Shown: positions 1 through 64,000 of the stretch, piece after piece | How the letters are laid out: each line of letters starts with the position of its first letter | Position numbering within the stretch: position 1 is the first letter of the stretch | Source of the DNA: Cristatella mucedo | Taxonomy: Eukaryota > Bryozoa > Phylactolaemata > Cristatellidae | DNA: 64,000 nucleotides | Direction: 5' to 3' | Assembly (NCBI GenBank): GCA_009760855.2 | Contig: WPIO01000013.1 | Location: 6,034,001 to 6,098,000 of the forward strand | Position numbers and translations under genes: made by a program | The notes under the pieces: model-generated | Seen by the model: only the letters and a program-made list of their open reading frames with translations | Told to the model about the DNA's origin: nothing | Database searches by the model: none

Positions 1-445
1 TTGGCTCCTTCATACCTAGCTGAACCGCTGCATCAGTTTCAGCCTGTTCGCGCCCTCAGGTCCTGTGTGGACAATAAATTAGCTGTCCCATTCCTCCGCT
101 TTAAGACAGTTGGCAACAGAAGCCTTTGTGGCTTTAGCTCTGCAGGTCCTAGACTGTGGAACTCGCTTCCACAATTCTTACGCAACGATAACTACTCTCC
201 TACTGCCGACTATGGCACATCCTTTTCAGCGGTCCTGAGCTGCTACTTCTATGCTACTCACTACCTCAACTGCTCTCCTGACTCTGCTATGCTTCCCACT
301 TTCTCTTTGTTTGCGTGAGACGAAGTCTGTTGGCTACCGAATGCGTACCGAAAACCGCTTAGGCTGTGAGTGCGCTATACAAAACTCTCCTGCGTAACAC
401 CCACATGGTCTTTATGACTTTGTGGAGTTACAGACGGAGATGCAT
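1..445 (+). mobile_element. LINE-A, 3' fragment
   Basis: The first 315 bases encode the C-terminal part of a CR1/L2-like reverse transcriptase protein (LAPSYLAEPLHQF, LWNSLPQF), nearly the same as in the copies at 33133-34505 and 47428-48885. It ends in the shared 3' UTR with GGAGTTACAGACGGAGAT. The coding frame carries small changes against the other copies, such as an insertion after RSL. The element continues beyond the left edge. Confidence 0.9.
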
Positions 446-558
446 ATATACATATACTTCTGCTGGCTCACACGATGCGCTGCTTTCGCTGCCCGAGTCG
501 CTTTCGTGGGTCGGCTTTCTGCCTGCACGCGACTCTATGCTGGACGCTTCTGTTTCAG

Positions 559-53723
<53,165 letters not shown>

Positions 53724-56299
53724 GCCGGCTTTGCTCGCCGACGAGCCATTACTATCGATCAGACACCCATATTCCTGTCACATTCCTGTCAAGCCTCTCG
53801 CACGACATTCCAAGCTGCACTGCTTCCGGTGTGAGTGCAACATGACAAAAAGCCGGCTGCCTAGATTCCTTTCATCGAAGCAGAGGCCGTTGATGACGGT
53901 GACATCCGGAGTTCGGCTCGCCCTTCATGCTGGCAAGGTTTATCAGGTGGTGCCATTGTGAGCACACCGGTCCTTGAAACTGGTCTTCTCCAGCCTTTGT
54001 ATCCACGAAGTCATGTGGCTGGCTGACAGTCACGTGACACGCTGACAGTCACTGCTCACAAACCTCCCGGTGCTTGAGGCATTGCTGCTGCTTTGTATTC
54101 GGGAGTCATCCGTGTCGTAGCTGTAAGCATAGGTTACATCTGAAGTGTGGATTTTTTTTTGCATTTGACTTGTGACCCCTGCATACTCGGTGCCAGGTTT
54201 CGCTGGGCTCCTTTCATCGGTTTGGCGGTAACCATCGCTTGAAAGCATTGTCGATGCTTTTTGACATGACAAATACGTGAACCGGTACCTGTTTTCCTTT
54301 TCGGCACACTTTAATTTCCACTGCAACAGCGGGGGATCTTGCTGCTAGCTGTGGTAACTTCGACAGTGACATGATCTACTTTATGCCCCTCTCGACAACT
54401 GCAGCTGTTTTTACCGGACGGCTGATGTAATTTACTATTGATGACAATCAATTTTCAGCTGGACGCTAAATTAAAAGATTGTGCTACTGAACGGCAAGAC
54501 AGTGCAGTGTTGGCAAAGCGACTTGCAACGCTTTTTCAGGTTAGCTGAAACATCACCCGATGTGTGTGACGATTATGTAACTGCAAACAAGTCACAGTCG
54601 TAAGACCTGTGAGTAGCACAGCACGAATGGGGAAAGCAAGAATGAAGTGCGACTCTGTGGCATCGGCCGAGTTAGCTGAGTATCGTCGTGCCAGAAAAGA
54701 GAATCACGTCGTGCCGACCAACAAGGGTGGATGCGACGTGATGAAAGCACTCGATATTTCTTAATTGGCTTTTTATGTGTGAACACAAGGTGAGAGCATA
54801 GGCAGACGGTGCTCTACAATCCGGCTGAAGCCGGCGAACCGGGGCTGGCTAGCTCGGCCAGATTACGACTGATATTCAATTTTCGAGGTTCTTGAACTAT
54901 AACGGCTAAGAACCGGTCATACGATAGTCTACGGCCAAGGCAGTATAAAAGCCGAAACAATGTGATACTATTTCAGTTGTGCCCCAGGATTTGTGCCCAA
55001 GCAGTTGAGCTGATTTTAGCCCTATGCTTTGAGCTGTGCGAGGCACGTTTCGCGTCGTGACTGCTTCTGTGCTGAACCTGTAATCCGAACCTGTAACCTA
55101 AACGCCTGTGCAACCCTTCGTGCTGTCTCGTGGACTTTTCTAGGCTTATGTGAATATCAACTTGTTATATCTATGGTATGAGCGCTCGCCCTAGAAGCCG
55201 GCTGCCACCACTGTCGGCATTACTTGTGTGCATTGGCGCTGGCTGTCACTAGAAGTAACTAGCCACGATTCCAAGCGGCTCCCAACATAATTTCCCGGTT
55301 ATTCTCCCACGTCGGCTATATCAGTTTACATGGATCTCACATTTCAGGCATATATCTTCCAAATAAACCAGCTACTTGGTCTCTGTGCCAGAAAAAATCA
55401 TGTTTAGCTTTGCAAATACTCCCCTGCCATCAGCAGAGTATCGACGGGCAATTGTAGAGAGAGAGAGAGAGAGAGGGAGAGAAACACGAAAACTGCCGTC
55501 CTACCGTCGTGGCTTTCCATGGTCAGACTCGCAAGCATGAGATAGTCTGACATGTTTTTAAATATTGGTTTGAGCACATGTGAAGCACAACGCAGGATTC
55601 CTTGAAATGTCAGCTGAGATATATCGCAGAGAGCTTGCCAGCAGTATGCTGAATAATACGTCTTGGCAATCAGGGAATAGTTTCATTCGCATCACAGCTG
55701 CTTTCTTTGGCATCCTTTACACTCCAGGGAAAATATTAAAAAGAAGATGTGCTCGACATTGAGAAATTTCCTCTTTATCGTTTGTTTACTGCCAGGCTAT
55801 TTATGTTGACCAAAAAACTCGATCGCTTAAAAATTGGACTCCCTACCAGCGAAGCTCTTCTGGAATACGTCAACGGGCAATTGATCGGGCTTTGAACGGC
55901 CCACAGTAAGCTTCTCGCTGGCAATGATGATATTAGTATCTATTGCATAGCGTCTTACGATAACCAGATCTCTATCCGGCTGCTTTATAGCTAGCTGCAA
56001 GAAAGGCAATGACCAGGAGTTCGCGGTAAGTAAGGTTTCATTCTTCGAAAAGCATTCAAAAGCACACAAGAAAACTCTCGGGGCCTTGGTTACTATGACC
56101 CCTAGTAAGCAACATGTGCTGAATAGGCACGGAAAACACACAGGAACAAAAAATATATGTTGACGAAGGAGGGAGGGGGCAAAGAAAGCTGAGTGAAGCA
56201 GATGCATTTTTAACTGAGACTCAAATGATGTAAAGTCAATGCAAGGGGCAACAAAAGCCAGTTCCTGACTTTCGGTGCGTACTATGACAAAACTAACTT
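53724..56299. other. 3' UTR and downstream flank
   Basis: No second gene is recognised. A short (AG)n tract lies at 55458-55475. Any 3' UTR must begin here; its end is uncertain. Confidence 0.6.
54470..55367 (+). terminator. Candidate poly(A) signals of the protease gene
   Basis: Downstream of the stop, ATTAAA lies at 54470-54475 and AATAAA at 55362-55367. Both could serve as the polyadenylation hexamer, giving a 3' UTR of about 0.75 or 1.65 kb. Short AT-rich hexamers are common by chance, so this is weak evidence. Confidence 0.25.
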
Positions 56300-57250
56300 A
56301 CTAGTTAGTTGTATGCCCAGTGTGATTCAGAGATTGGAAAGGCTGACTCTCTAAATTGGCTCTGCCAGCATATCTCCAGTTGAACCAGCTCGAAATCTTG
56401 GTGTCATATTCCAAAGCGACCTCTCGTTAGACGACCATATCAGCTCCACAGTCAAATCTGCCTATTTTCAGCTTTATAACATTGCTAAAATTCGGGCTTG
56501 TTTAGATAAGGATACCACGTCCAAGTTGGTCCATGCATTCGTGACATCTCGTCTCGACTTCTGCAACTCACTGCTTACTGGCCTACCAGCATGTGCGATC
56601 AGGCGATTGCAGCTGGTGCAAAACTCTGCAGCTAGGCTTGTCTGTCGTGAGCGTTGCAGTTGCCACATTACTCCACTTCTCGCCGACCTGCACTGGCTAC
56701 CAGTCAAGCAACGGATTGACTTCAAGGTTTTGTGGCTCACTTTTAGGTCCCTTCATTCTATGGCTCCAGCCTATCTTTCAGATATACTACCCCATCAGGC
56801 CAAACATCGTACCACCCGCTTTTCGGAATCCAACAGTCTAGAAATACCTCTATAAACCTTAAATCCTTTGGAGACCGTGCATTTAGTTCGTATGCTCCCA
56901 AAGCCTGGAACTCCCTCCCGACTTGCGTCAGAACATCCCCTGACCTGACCACATTTAAAAGGAACTTAAAAACACACCTATCTAGGACAGCATTTAGTGG
57001 GTCCCGTGATTCGTCCTTGATGTGCTTATGCGTGCTGACACTGTGAATGCTGCCACTAACCACATTTGCATGCTGACCCTGTGCATGTCACCCCTAACCA
57101 TATTATTCATTTTGTTTGTTTTTCAAGCATGATTTTACTTACCATTCAATTGCATTTCACTTTGCAGCAAATGTAAAGCGCCTAGAGAGAGATTAAGTTC
57201 TCTGAGGGCGCTTTATCAAGTGCATTATTGTTATTATTATTATTATTACT
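56300..57250 (+). mobile_element. LINE-B, 5'-truncated copy
   Basis: It starts at SVIQRLERL (frame-broken), then DHISSTVKSAYFQLYN, the SKLVHAFVTSRLDFCNSLL segment, LLADLHWLPVKQRIDFKVL and SLHSMAPAYLSDILPHQ, and ends with the 3' UTR, the stem-loop AAAGCGCC...GGGCGCTTT and (TTA)n. High identity to 61918-63330 suggests recent insertion. Confidence 0.92.
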
Positions 57251-57279
57251 AACTGACAGCACGATCGCTAACAGATTCA

Positions 57280-58121
57280 GAATCGGTGGGAGACGGCAGG
57301 GAGACGGCTGGAAGCCAAGGAGCGAGTAGAGCAAGGGCACAGTGGACGAGCTGGACGCTGGAGGTTGGATAGACTGTCTGGTGCAAGTGGGTGAAGTGCC
57401 GCGTAAGTCAGACGTGTAGACTGGGTTCGGTTGGCGGCGGCCGGGCGGCTATTTGCACCGATGGACGCACGGAGGAGCGAGAAGTGAAAATGATTTCTGC
57501 AGCCGCGACAGAGAAGCCAAGAAGAACGAGAGAATAACAAGTAAGAATAAATAGGAAAATTAATAAAGAAAATAATAAAAATAATAAATAATAAAAAGAT
57601 TATAAATAATTAACTAAGAAAAGACAGAAGCTAAGACCTCATTGGGATCCGTGGTGGTAACATCCGCAAACAGCAGGCACAATGTAAGCAGGTCGTACAT
57701 GCACTTGAAGAGCTACTCAAAAGAGCCACCAAATGCTGTAATAAACAGCTGCGTTTTAAGCTTCCTTTTTAATTGTTGCCGTGCTGTCGGACCAGGATCT
57801 GCACCGCCGCTTCCTGTTACAGGCAGAGGAGCTTAGAGAAGCTAGATGAACCCATCATCTTGAGGGCGATCGGTGTTCAACTTTAGGGAGACGGACACTT
57901 GGCTCGCCTGTAACAAATCGTAGTCAAGCTCTAGGAATTTAATTCAAAAGTCACATTCCTACCGCGGCCATTCAAGTGCGAATGTCGTCCATGCAGGCAG
58001 CTAAGGTAGGTGAGAGAGTCGGGTGCAGAGCAAGGCTTGGGGAGGTTCGAATGATAACTAGAGCTCAGTGTCGTTGGCATTGGAATAAAAGTCAAGATTG
58101 TATTTAGCAAAATGAACATCG

Positions 58122-58172
<51 letters not shown>

Positions 58173-58560
58173 CGCGAGTATAGATATAGAAGAGAAGGGC
58201 CGAAGACGATTGATCCCCAGACCCCACGGAGACCCATACTGTAAAGCTTTCCTAGTGGCCGACAGTCATTGTTTAAATTTACACGCTGAAATCTCTCCAT
58301 GACGTCGGACCTAACCATGCTGGTGACTATGCCGTTTAAACAGAAGCATTTCGGCAGGTGCTCCAAAACTCTCTGGTAAAATCAATAATCACCACACCTT
58401 CCTGATCCTTGTGCCTAGAGGTTGAAGATTTAAGCGGCCATCGGCAGCCTTCACGGACACATTCCTGAAGCTTCGCAGGCTTTGGGAGAACTGAAAAAGT
58501 GTTGATGTTCATGCGGTTGCAAGGATTAATCAATGGATTAATTACAATTATCATTTTTAC
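57280..58560 (-). mobile_element. Ancient LINE-B-like reverse transcriptase with internal AG/CT microsatellite
   Basis: The minus strand shows decayed motifs in the right order: VVIIDFTREF (family LDLSAAFD), VLEHLPKCFCLNGIVTSM, SMGLRGVWGSIVFGPSLL (family GVPQGSVLGPLLF), FYSNANDTEL (family FYADDTQL) and a CLHGRHSHL stretch in a shifted frame. An (AG)n tract (58119-58168) sits between the two catalytic regions. A/T-rich sequence at 57545-57610 may be its tail; 57280-57540 looks like another piece. Confidence 0.7.
58119..58170. repeat. (AG)n microsatellite inside an old LINE
   Basis: About 50 bp of AG repeats, then CGCGCGCG. It interrupts a decayed reverse transcriptase. Confidence 0.95.
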
Positions 58561-60009
58561 GGTAATAGTTGGTTTTTAAGGTGCCATAACTGAACTACAT
58601 GTCTATCCACGCTCTTTACAATTCGTTGTAAAATAGAACATTTACCAGCTTGGCAGCTCCCCCAGGTGGTTGCACATTAGCTTTTGGCACCAGCGCGTTC
58701 GTATGAGTAGTTGTAAACAGCGGTCACTACTGGATCCTCCCAGCCAAGCGTCGACAGAGGCAATGCACCGGTCGTCTGCGATGCTTTTTTGAAATAGAGC
58801 TAATATTGCTAAGCACAGCAGGAAACTAAAGGATGCTCTCGGCGAGTAAGAGCACTGCTTTCCTCGTGCGACATCGTATCAATTTCTCGTATTGCAAGCT
58901 GTCCCTCGCTCAGTTCGCCAGTGTAAGACCTAGCATCTTTCAAAGTTCGTGCAACGTCGTGGGTCTTTTGAGGCTTTTAACATGCCCACTTCGGCCTCTG
59001 AGAATGTCGAACAGCCGGCGAACTACTGCAGGTAACAGATTTCAATTTTCTTATCCTGTGATGTAAAGTGTGCTTTTCAAATCTTTTATGCCTAAGAAAC
59101 ATTCGTAGCTATAGTTATCGATAGCTGTATTAATACATTGTTATATTAATAGCAATATTAATAGCTTTGTTTTCATAGATTTGCTTCCATGATCAGGGCA
59201 AAGATACTTTGAAATTCTCCGGTATGGAGCTCGCACGGCACTGCCTCGAGCTTATGGTTTATGAGTTTATGTTTCATTGAGGGTGAGTCACAGCCAGCAG
59301 AGAAAGGGCAGTGGGAACGCGAGCGCAGGAGAGACCAGTCACGTGCGCCGTCGCAATGTGAGCCCACATACACAGCTGTTTTTGGACGCTCGCTGCTTCC
59401 GTACCGTCGCTGTATTGCCGTCGGGGCGTCGATCTACATCCGGGTTCGCAGTTGGTTTCTACTTCAGGTTTGCACATTTAGCATTTGAGTTGTGCAACCT
59501 AATTAGTAAGTGTTAGGCGGACATAGCATTATAGAGTAGTACCTGTAGAAGTGTAACACTACAGTTACCTTTAACGATTGTATAACTTACATTATTGCAG
59601 AGTAAGAGAATATTGAATAGCCACATCTCATAGACACACACTAAGAGGTTGCTTGCACCCGCCAGAGGCATTTTGCTACCTGTGTGGACAATTTAATGAT
59701 ATGAGAGCGAAAAATTATTTCGTTAAAGCGTCCGTTCAGATTTGCAAGGCGTACAAAGCATATTTCTGCATTGTGGATCAAGACAAACTCTCATGCACTT
59801 CATATCGCGCGGGCGAATACTGAAGAAAACTCTTGAAGGTAAAGTAAACAACGGTTGCTCGCTAGATGGAATTTCTGGAACAATATTAAGTAACGCGTAA
59901 AAAATTAATTCTTAACTGATATGCTTCTGGCATGCGTACAGACTGGTACAGCAGAGAAAAGAGAGCGATGAAGTTTGCAATCCCAAGAATTCGGTAAGAA
60001 CCGGCTGAT
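58561..60009. other. Unassigned intergenic sequence
   Basis: No conserved frame or repeat family is visible. Short frames at 58833-59066 and 59261-59516 lack recognisable domains. Confidence 0.5.
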
Positions 60010-60092
60010 GACTCAAGTACTGTAAAGTGCTTAGAAAGAGATTGAGTTCTCTGAGGGCTCTATAAAAAATGTATTACTATCATTATTATTAC
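60010..60092 (+). mobile_element. LINE-B terminal stem-loop
   Basis: GTAAAGTGCTTAGAAAGAGA, TTGAGTTCTCTGAGGGCTCT and a TTACTATCATTATTATTA tail match the 3' terminus of LINE-B only. Confidence 0.75.
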
Positions 60093-60581
60093 TTTTGTAC
60101 CGTGGACTTTTGCAATTGTCGAACTGGCAACTGCATGCCTCCCATAATGTGTAAACACATTCCTTCATTCATCACCTTGGAAACACGATTCCGAGTTCTC
60201 CATATCCAACCCTCAGGAAAGGGATCAGCCGTCTTCAGGAGATACCGGCAAGTTAGATAGTGAGAAATATCTTGCACTCCAGACTCCATTTTAGTATTGC
60301 AGTGTTGTACGCGCCTGCTGCTTCTGCTATTGCAATTAGTGCAGCAGCATCGGCCATTAATGTATGCCCTACGTGCAGCAGGGGGTTGAGCAATGGACTC
60401 GGTGCAGCTTCCTGATGTAAGCATGTGACCCACCACAGATGCACTCCCCTATCTGTGGTGAGTCAACCAGCTCGTATATGTACTCGCTGAGGGAATAGAG
60501 ATCGAGTCTCATTTAAGGCTCACGTACGTGCTGCGTCTCCCCGAGACGCAACTAGCGCTGCTGCCGCCGGAGCCACAGCAA

Positions 60582-60850
60582 TATGTAATGTATCTCCGTC
60601 AGTAACTCCACAAAGTCAAAAAGACCATGTGGGTGTTACGCAGGAGAGTTTTGTATAGCGCACTCACAGCCTAAGCGGTTTTCGGTACGCATTCGGTAGC
60701 CAACAGACTTCGTCTCACGCAACAAAGAGAAAGTGGGAAGCATAGCAGAGTCAGGAGAGCAGTTGAGGTAGTGAGTAGCATAGAAGTAGCAGTTCAGGAC
60801 CGCTGAAAAAGATGTGCCATAGTCGGCAGTTGAAGAGTAGATGAGGAGAG
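60582..60850 (-). mobile_element. LINE-A, 3' fragment
   Basis: Starts at the tail word TGTAATGTATCTCCGTC and runs in reverse through the 3' UTR to the C-terminal LSC.FYATHYLNC coding segment. Nearly identical to bases 220-445 of this window. Confidence 0.9.
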
Positions 60851-60911
60851 AATATCATACTTTCCCAACCGGAAAGACCTCAACTAAGTGATCAGAGGCC
60901 TTGGCCTTACC

Positions 60912-60990
60912 AATAATAATAATTCATTTGATATAGCGCTCTCAGAGAACTCAGTCTCTTTTTAGGCACTTTACATTTGCCATCCAAGAA
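60912..60990 (-). mobile_element. LINE-B terminal stem-loop
   Basis: AATAATAATAATTCATTTGA, TATAGCGCTCTCAGAGAACT and CTTTTTAGGCACTTTACATT are the reverse complement of the LINE-B 3' end. Confidence 0.75.
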
Positions 60991-61139
60991 GTCGATGCTA
61001 GGCGTCTGACATCCGGGCACAAGAAGCACTTTCACTTTGCTGAAAGTGAGAAAGTAGTAGACCATAGAAAGCGTCACAAACTTTGTCCCAACTGCTTCAG
61101 CCGTCAAGATGGGCCGTGCATCTGCAACCATGAGGCCCG

Positions 61140-61900
61140 TTCTTTTTGAGGCTGTATGAATCACCTGCAACCGGAATGAATGGGCGACCACGCAGAGACC
61201 CGCGGTTTATCCAAGAGCCTCAAAAAGTGACGCTACATCATAGCTGGAACAAGTATACGTCCATCGGTACGTACGTACGTACTCTTCGGCTCTTTCTCTG
61301 CTCCTCGAAGAGCACAGCAGCAGCGCTGTCAAGCAGGCTGCTGCTGAGTGCCTTTAAGTACAGTGACTGTGGCCGAGGAGCCATTGAAGACTTCGAAATG
61401 GCGCCATTCCTGAGGGACCTCCTCGGCAGTTTCGGGAAGTTTCGTTGTTTTCTTTGCCTATGGGACAGCGGGGATACAAAGGCGAATTATTACAAAAGGT
61501 ACTGGCGATAGCGGATCGAGTTCTTTGCGGGGACGAATAGCATCAAGTGGGAGCCGCAGGACCCTAGGAAGGTGCTGATGTTGCTTCTTCTGCTCATCCT
61601 CACCGAGCTTTAAATCATCAAGCAATTTTTCAATCAACTAGGCAATGAGTCAGCAGTTTTCTAGTACCTCTAGGATGTCTTACCGCAGCTGTGGGAGGTA
61701 AAGGTCAAAGCTGATATCTTTGTCGGACCACGGCTGAAGAGAATCGTAGGCACGCAGAATTCGGCAAGAAGCTGAATAAAATATATAAAAAGGCTTAGAT
61801 AAGTTTCTTTGCAGTTTTTCAAGGCTTTCTGAGCAATTGCTGGGCTGAAAACTATGAACATCTGGTTGAGGCTCGCAACTATGCCAAAATTAGATGCAGA
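61140..61900 (+). pseudogene. Decayed copy of a CFLCLWDS-motif protein family
   Basis: The plus strand encodes FLRDLLGSFGKFRCFLCLWD followed by SGDTKANYYKRYW, then after frame breaks and stops WEPQDPRKVLM, IIKQFFNQLGNESAVF, LPQLWEVKVKADIFVGPRL and NCWAENYEHLVEARN. From memory, these match in order a protein family found in many copies in arthropod, cnidarian and flatworm genomes that has a CFLCLWDSR motif. Its behaviour resembles that of a transposable element, but I do not know its function. Stops at several points make this copy inactive. Confidence 0.6.
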
Positions 61901-61917
61901 ATGACTCTAAAAGTCCA

Positions 61918-63330
61918 TAATAATAATAATAATAATTCACTTGATAAAGCGCCCTCAGAGAACTTAATCTCTCTCTAGGCGCTTTACATTTGCTGTAAAG
62001 TGAAATGCAATTGAATGGTAAGTAAAATCATGCTTGAAAAAACAAACGAAATGAATGACATGGTTAGGGGTGACATGCACAGGGTCAGCATGCAAATGTG
62101 GTTAGTGGCAGCATTCACAGTGTCAGCACGCATAAGCACATCAAGGACGAATCACAGGGACCCACTAAATGCTGTCCTAAATAGGTGTATTTTTAGGTTC
62201 CTTTTAAATGTGGTCAGGTCAGGGGATGTTCTGACGCAGGTCGGGAGGGAGTTCCAGGCTTTGGGAGCATATGAACTAAATGCACGGTCTCCAAAGGATT
62301 TAAGGTTTGTACGAGGTATTTCTAGACTGTTGGATTCCGAATAGCGGGTGGTACGATGTTTGGCCTGATGGGGTAGTATATCTGAAAGATAGGCTGGAGC
62401 CATAGAGTGGAGGGACCTAAAAGTGAGCGACAAAACCTTGAAGTCAATCCGTTGCTTGACTGGTAGCCAGTGCAGGTCGGCGAGAAGTGGAGTAATGTGG
62501 CAACTGCGACGCTCACGACAGACAAGCCTAGCTGCAGAGTTTTGCACCAGCTGCAATCCCCTGATCGCACATGCTGGTAGACCAGTAAGCAGTGAGTTGC
62601 AGAAGTCGAGACGGGATGTCACGAATGCATGGACCAACTTGGACGTGGTATCTTTATCTAAACAAGCCCGAATTTTAGCAATGTTATGAAGCTGAAAATA
62701 GCCGGATTTGACTGTGGAGCTGATATGGTCGTCTAACGAGAGGTCGCTTTGGAATATGACACCTAGATTTCGAGCTGATTCAACTGGAGATATGCTGGCA
62801 GAGCCAATTTTGAGAGTCAGCCTTTCCAATCTCTGGATCACACTGGATTTGCCCATAACTAGTAAGTTAGTTTTATCATCGTTTAGTTTTAGAAAATTTG
62901 CTGTCATCCATGTGCGGATGTCATCAATGCATGCAGCAAGTGAGTTTAGAGATTTTGAGGTGCTCGAAGGCTGGGAGGGATCAAAGCAAAGGTACAACTG
63001 AGTGTCATCCGCATAGAAGTGAAAGCCTAGATTGTGCTTGGCAATCACATCAGCAAGAGGCAGAGTATAAACCGTGAAAAGAACCGGACCTAGCACTGAG
63101 CCCTGAGGTACTCCATATTTCAGAGGTACTTCAGATGATCTTTGTCCATTCACGTCAATACTCTGGAGTCTGCCACTGAGATAGGACCTGAACCACTGCA
63201 GAGCAGTGCCAGTGATGCCCAGGCGAGATGAGAGGCGCTCTAGAAGAACTTTGTGATCGATGGTATCAAAAGCTGCCGAAAGATCAAGCAAAACAAGCCA
63301 TATCGTTGATGCTCGACTTGGCAAATTCAA
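61918..63330 (-). mobile_element. LINE-B, best-preserved copy with intact 392-residue reverse-transcriptase frame
   Basis: The frame 62152-63330 is open. Motifs in order: LLDLSAAFDTIDHKVLLERL, LQWFRSYLSGRLQSI, VPQGSVLGPVLFTVY, FHFYADDTQLYL (catalytic YADD), FLKLNDDKTNLLVMG, TSRLDFCNSLLTGLP, LHWLPVKQRIDFKVL and FSSYAPKAWNSLP. The 3' UTR, stem-loop and (AAT)n tail (61918-61937) follow at the left. The 5' end is cut near 63310 inside the early reverse transcriptase, so no endonuclease is present. The intact frame suggests a recent insertion. Confidence 0.94.
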
Positions 63331-64000
63331 AGAAAACGTTAGCGCAAAAACTCAGAGAAGCAGGCAAGCGCTTTCACTGAGACTTTCGCTGGACTTTGAG
63401 TGTCGCTACCAAGGAAAGTATAACGAAAACGCGATAGGGAACCGTGCTTAGGGGCTTCTTCGAGAAAGCGATTTGCAGTTTAGCCACAAATCTCGAACGT
63501 CTACTCTTTTCTGAACCAATTTGATCAGTAATTTCCGTTTGACGTCAGACGAAATACTTGTTATTTCGATTTATTTTCGGTTGTTTCTGATTAAATATGA
63601 ACTACAAGACGCGAACTTGTCAGTTTACTCATCAGAACGGGGTTGCATTTCAAGTTAATCGTTCAGTGAACAATGGCCATGTCCCATACTTCTGAGGCGT
63701 ACACAATTAGGAAAAGCATGCAACGCGTAGGGACGAAAATGCGTAACCTAGTCTTACCTGACTAATGAAAGGACATTTCATTTGTCCTGCAAGTGCGACA
63801 ACATTTGTAGGACCGGGGAGGCAATGCCGGAAAGCCTTCTTTTTCACTAAAACAAGAGCAAAAATTGTTAAGGCGCTCATAATCTGTCGCTTTTCAGAAG
63901 TCTCATCGCTTAAGAGCTGTGTTTCTTGCGGCAGATCAACATTCCACTATAGTACACCGGACGGACCGATGTGCTCCACCGCTTTCCGCGTGCGGGGCCA
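63331..64000. other. Unassigned sequence at the right edge
   Basis: Moderately AT-rich, beginning exactly where LINE-B similarity stops. Nothing recognisable. Confidence 0.5.

Noticed and set aside
366-558. Upstream extension of the exon 1 frame
   Set aside because: It overlaps the LINE-A 3' UTR and has no similarity to a module; a good acceptor at 558 fits phase 1.
59261-59516. Small frames downstream of the gene
   Set aside because: Overlapping frames on both strands without recognisable domain or start context.

Overview
The window looks like nuclear DNA of an invertebrate animal. The evidence is spliced exons with GT-AG borders, extracellular domain types found together in animals (LDL-receptor class A, MAM, SRCR, trypsin-like protease), many 5'-truncated CR1/L2-like LINEs, tRNA-derived SINEs and long microsatellites. 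The species cannot be named from the sequence. Exons are GC-rich, above all at third codon positions, while introns are AT-richer and full of repeats.

One plus-strand gene dominates. I reconstruct 28 exons from 559 to a stop at 53721-53723. The 5' end lies outside the window. The splice phases agree across all 27 junctions and give one open frame of 2,370 residues. Domain order: LDLa1-MAM1-LDLa2-MAM2-LDLa3-LDLa4-SRCR1-protease1-LDLa5-MAM3-LDLa6-MAM4-LDLa7-MAM5-LDLa8-MAM6-LDLa9 to LDLa15-SRCR2-protease2-stop. This resembles enteropeptidase (LDLa, MAM, SRCR, trypsin domain) expanded into a polyprotein with two SRCR-protease units. Both protease units keep His, Asp and Ser, and both have Tyr instead of Arg/Lys before the activation cleavage. 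Their S1 pockets differ: Arg189/Asp226 in the first, Ser189/Asn226 in the second.

Layout: 1-450 LINE-A end; 559-10861 exons 1-6; 10862-16326 repeat-rich intron with an orphan LINE endonuclease and a 173-bp tandem array; 16327-25975 exons 7-11, including a 1.8-kb GC-rich exon; 26497-30944 exons 12-16; 30945-37635 large intron with SINEs, a LINE-A copy and a long inverted repeat; 37636-44895 exons 17-23, mostly one LDLa per exon; 44896-49848 intron with a ~670-bp GT/GGT array and a LINE-A copy; 49849-53723 exons 24-28. The rest, to 64000, is flank with LINE remnants, a long reverse-transcriptase frame on the minus strand (62152-63330) and a decayed gene of a CFLCLWDS-motif family.

Two LINE families are recognisable. 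LINE-A has a pentanucleotide tail. LINE-B has an (ATT)n tail after a conserved stem-loop. A tRNA-headed SINE family carries a version of the same terminal stem-loop, which fits a SINE mobilised by LINE machinery.
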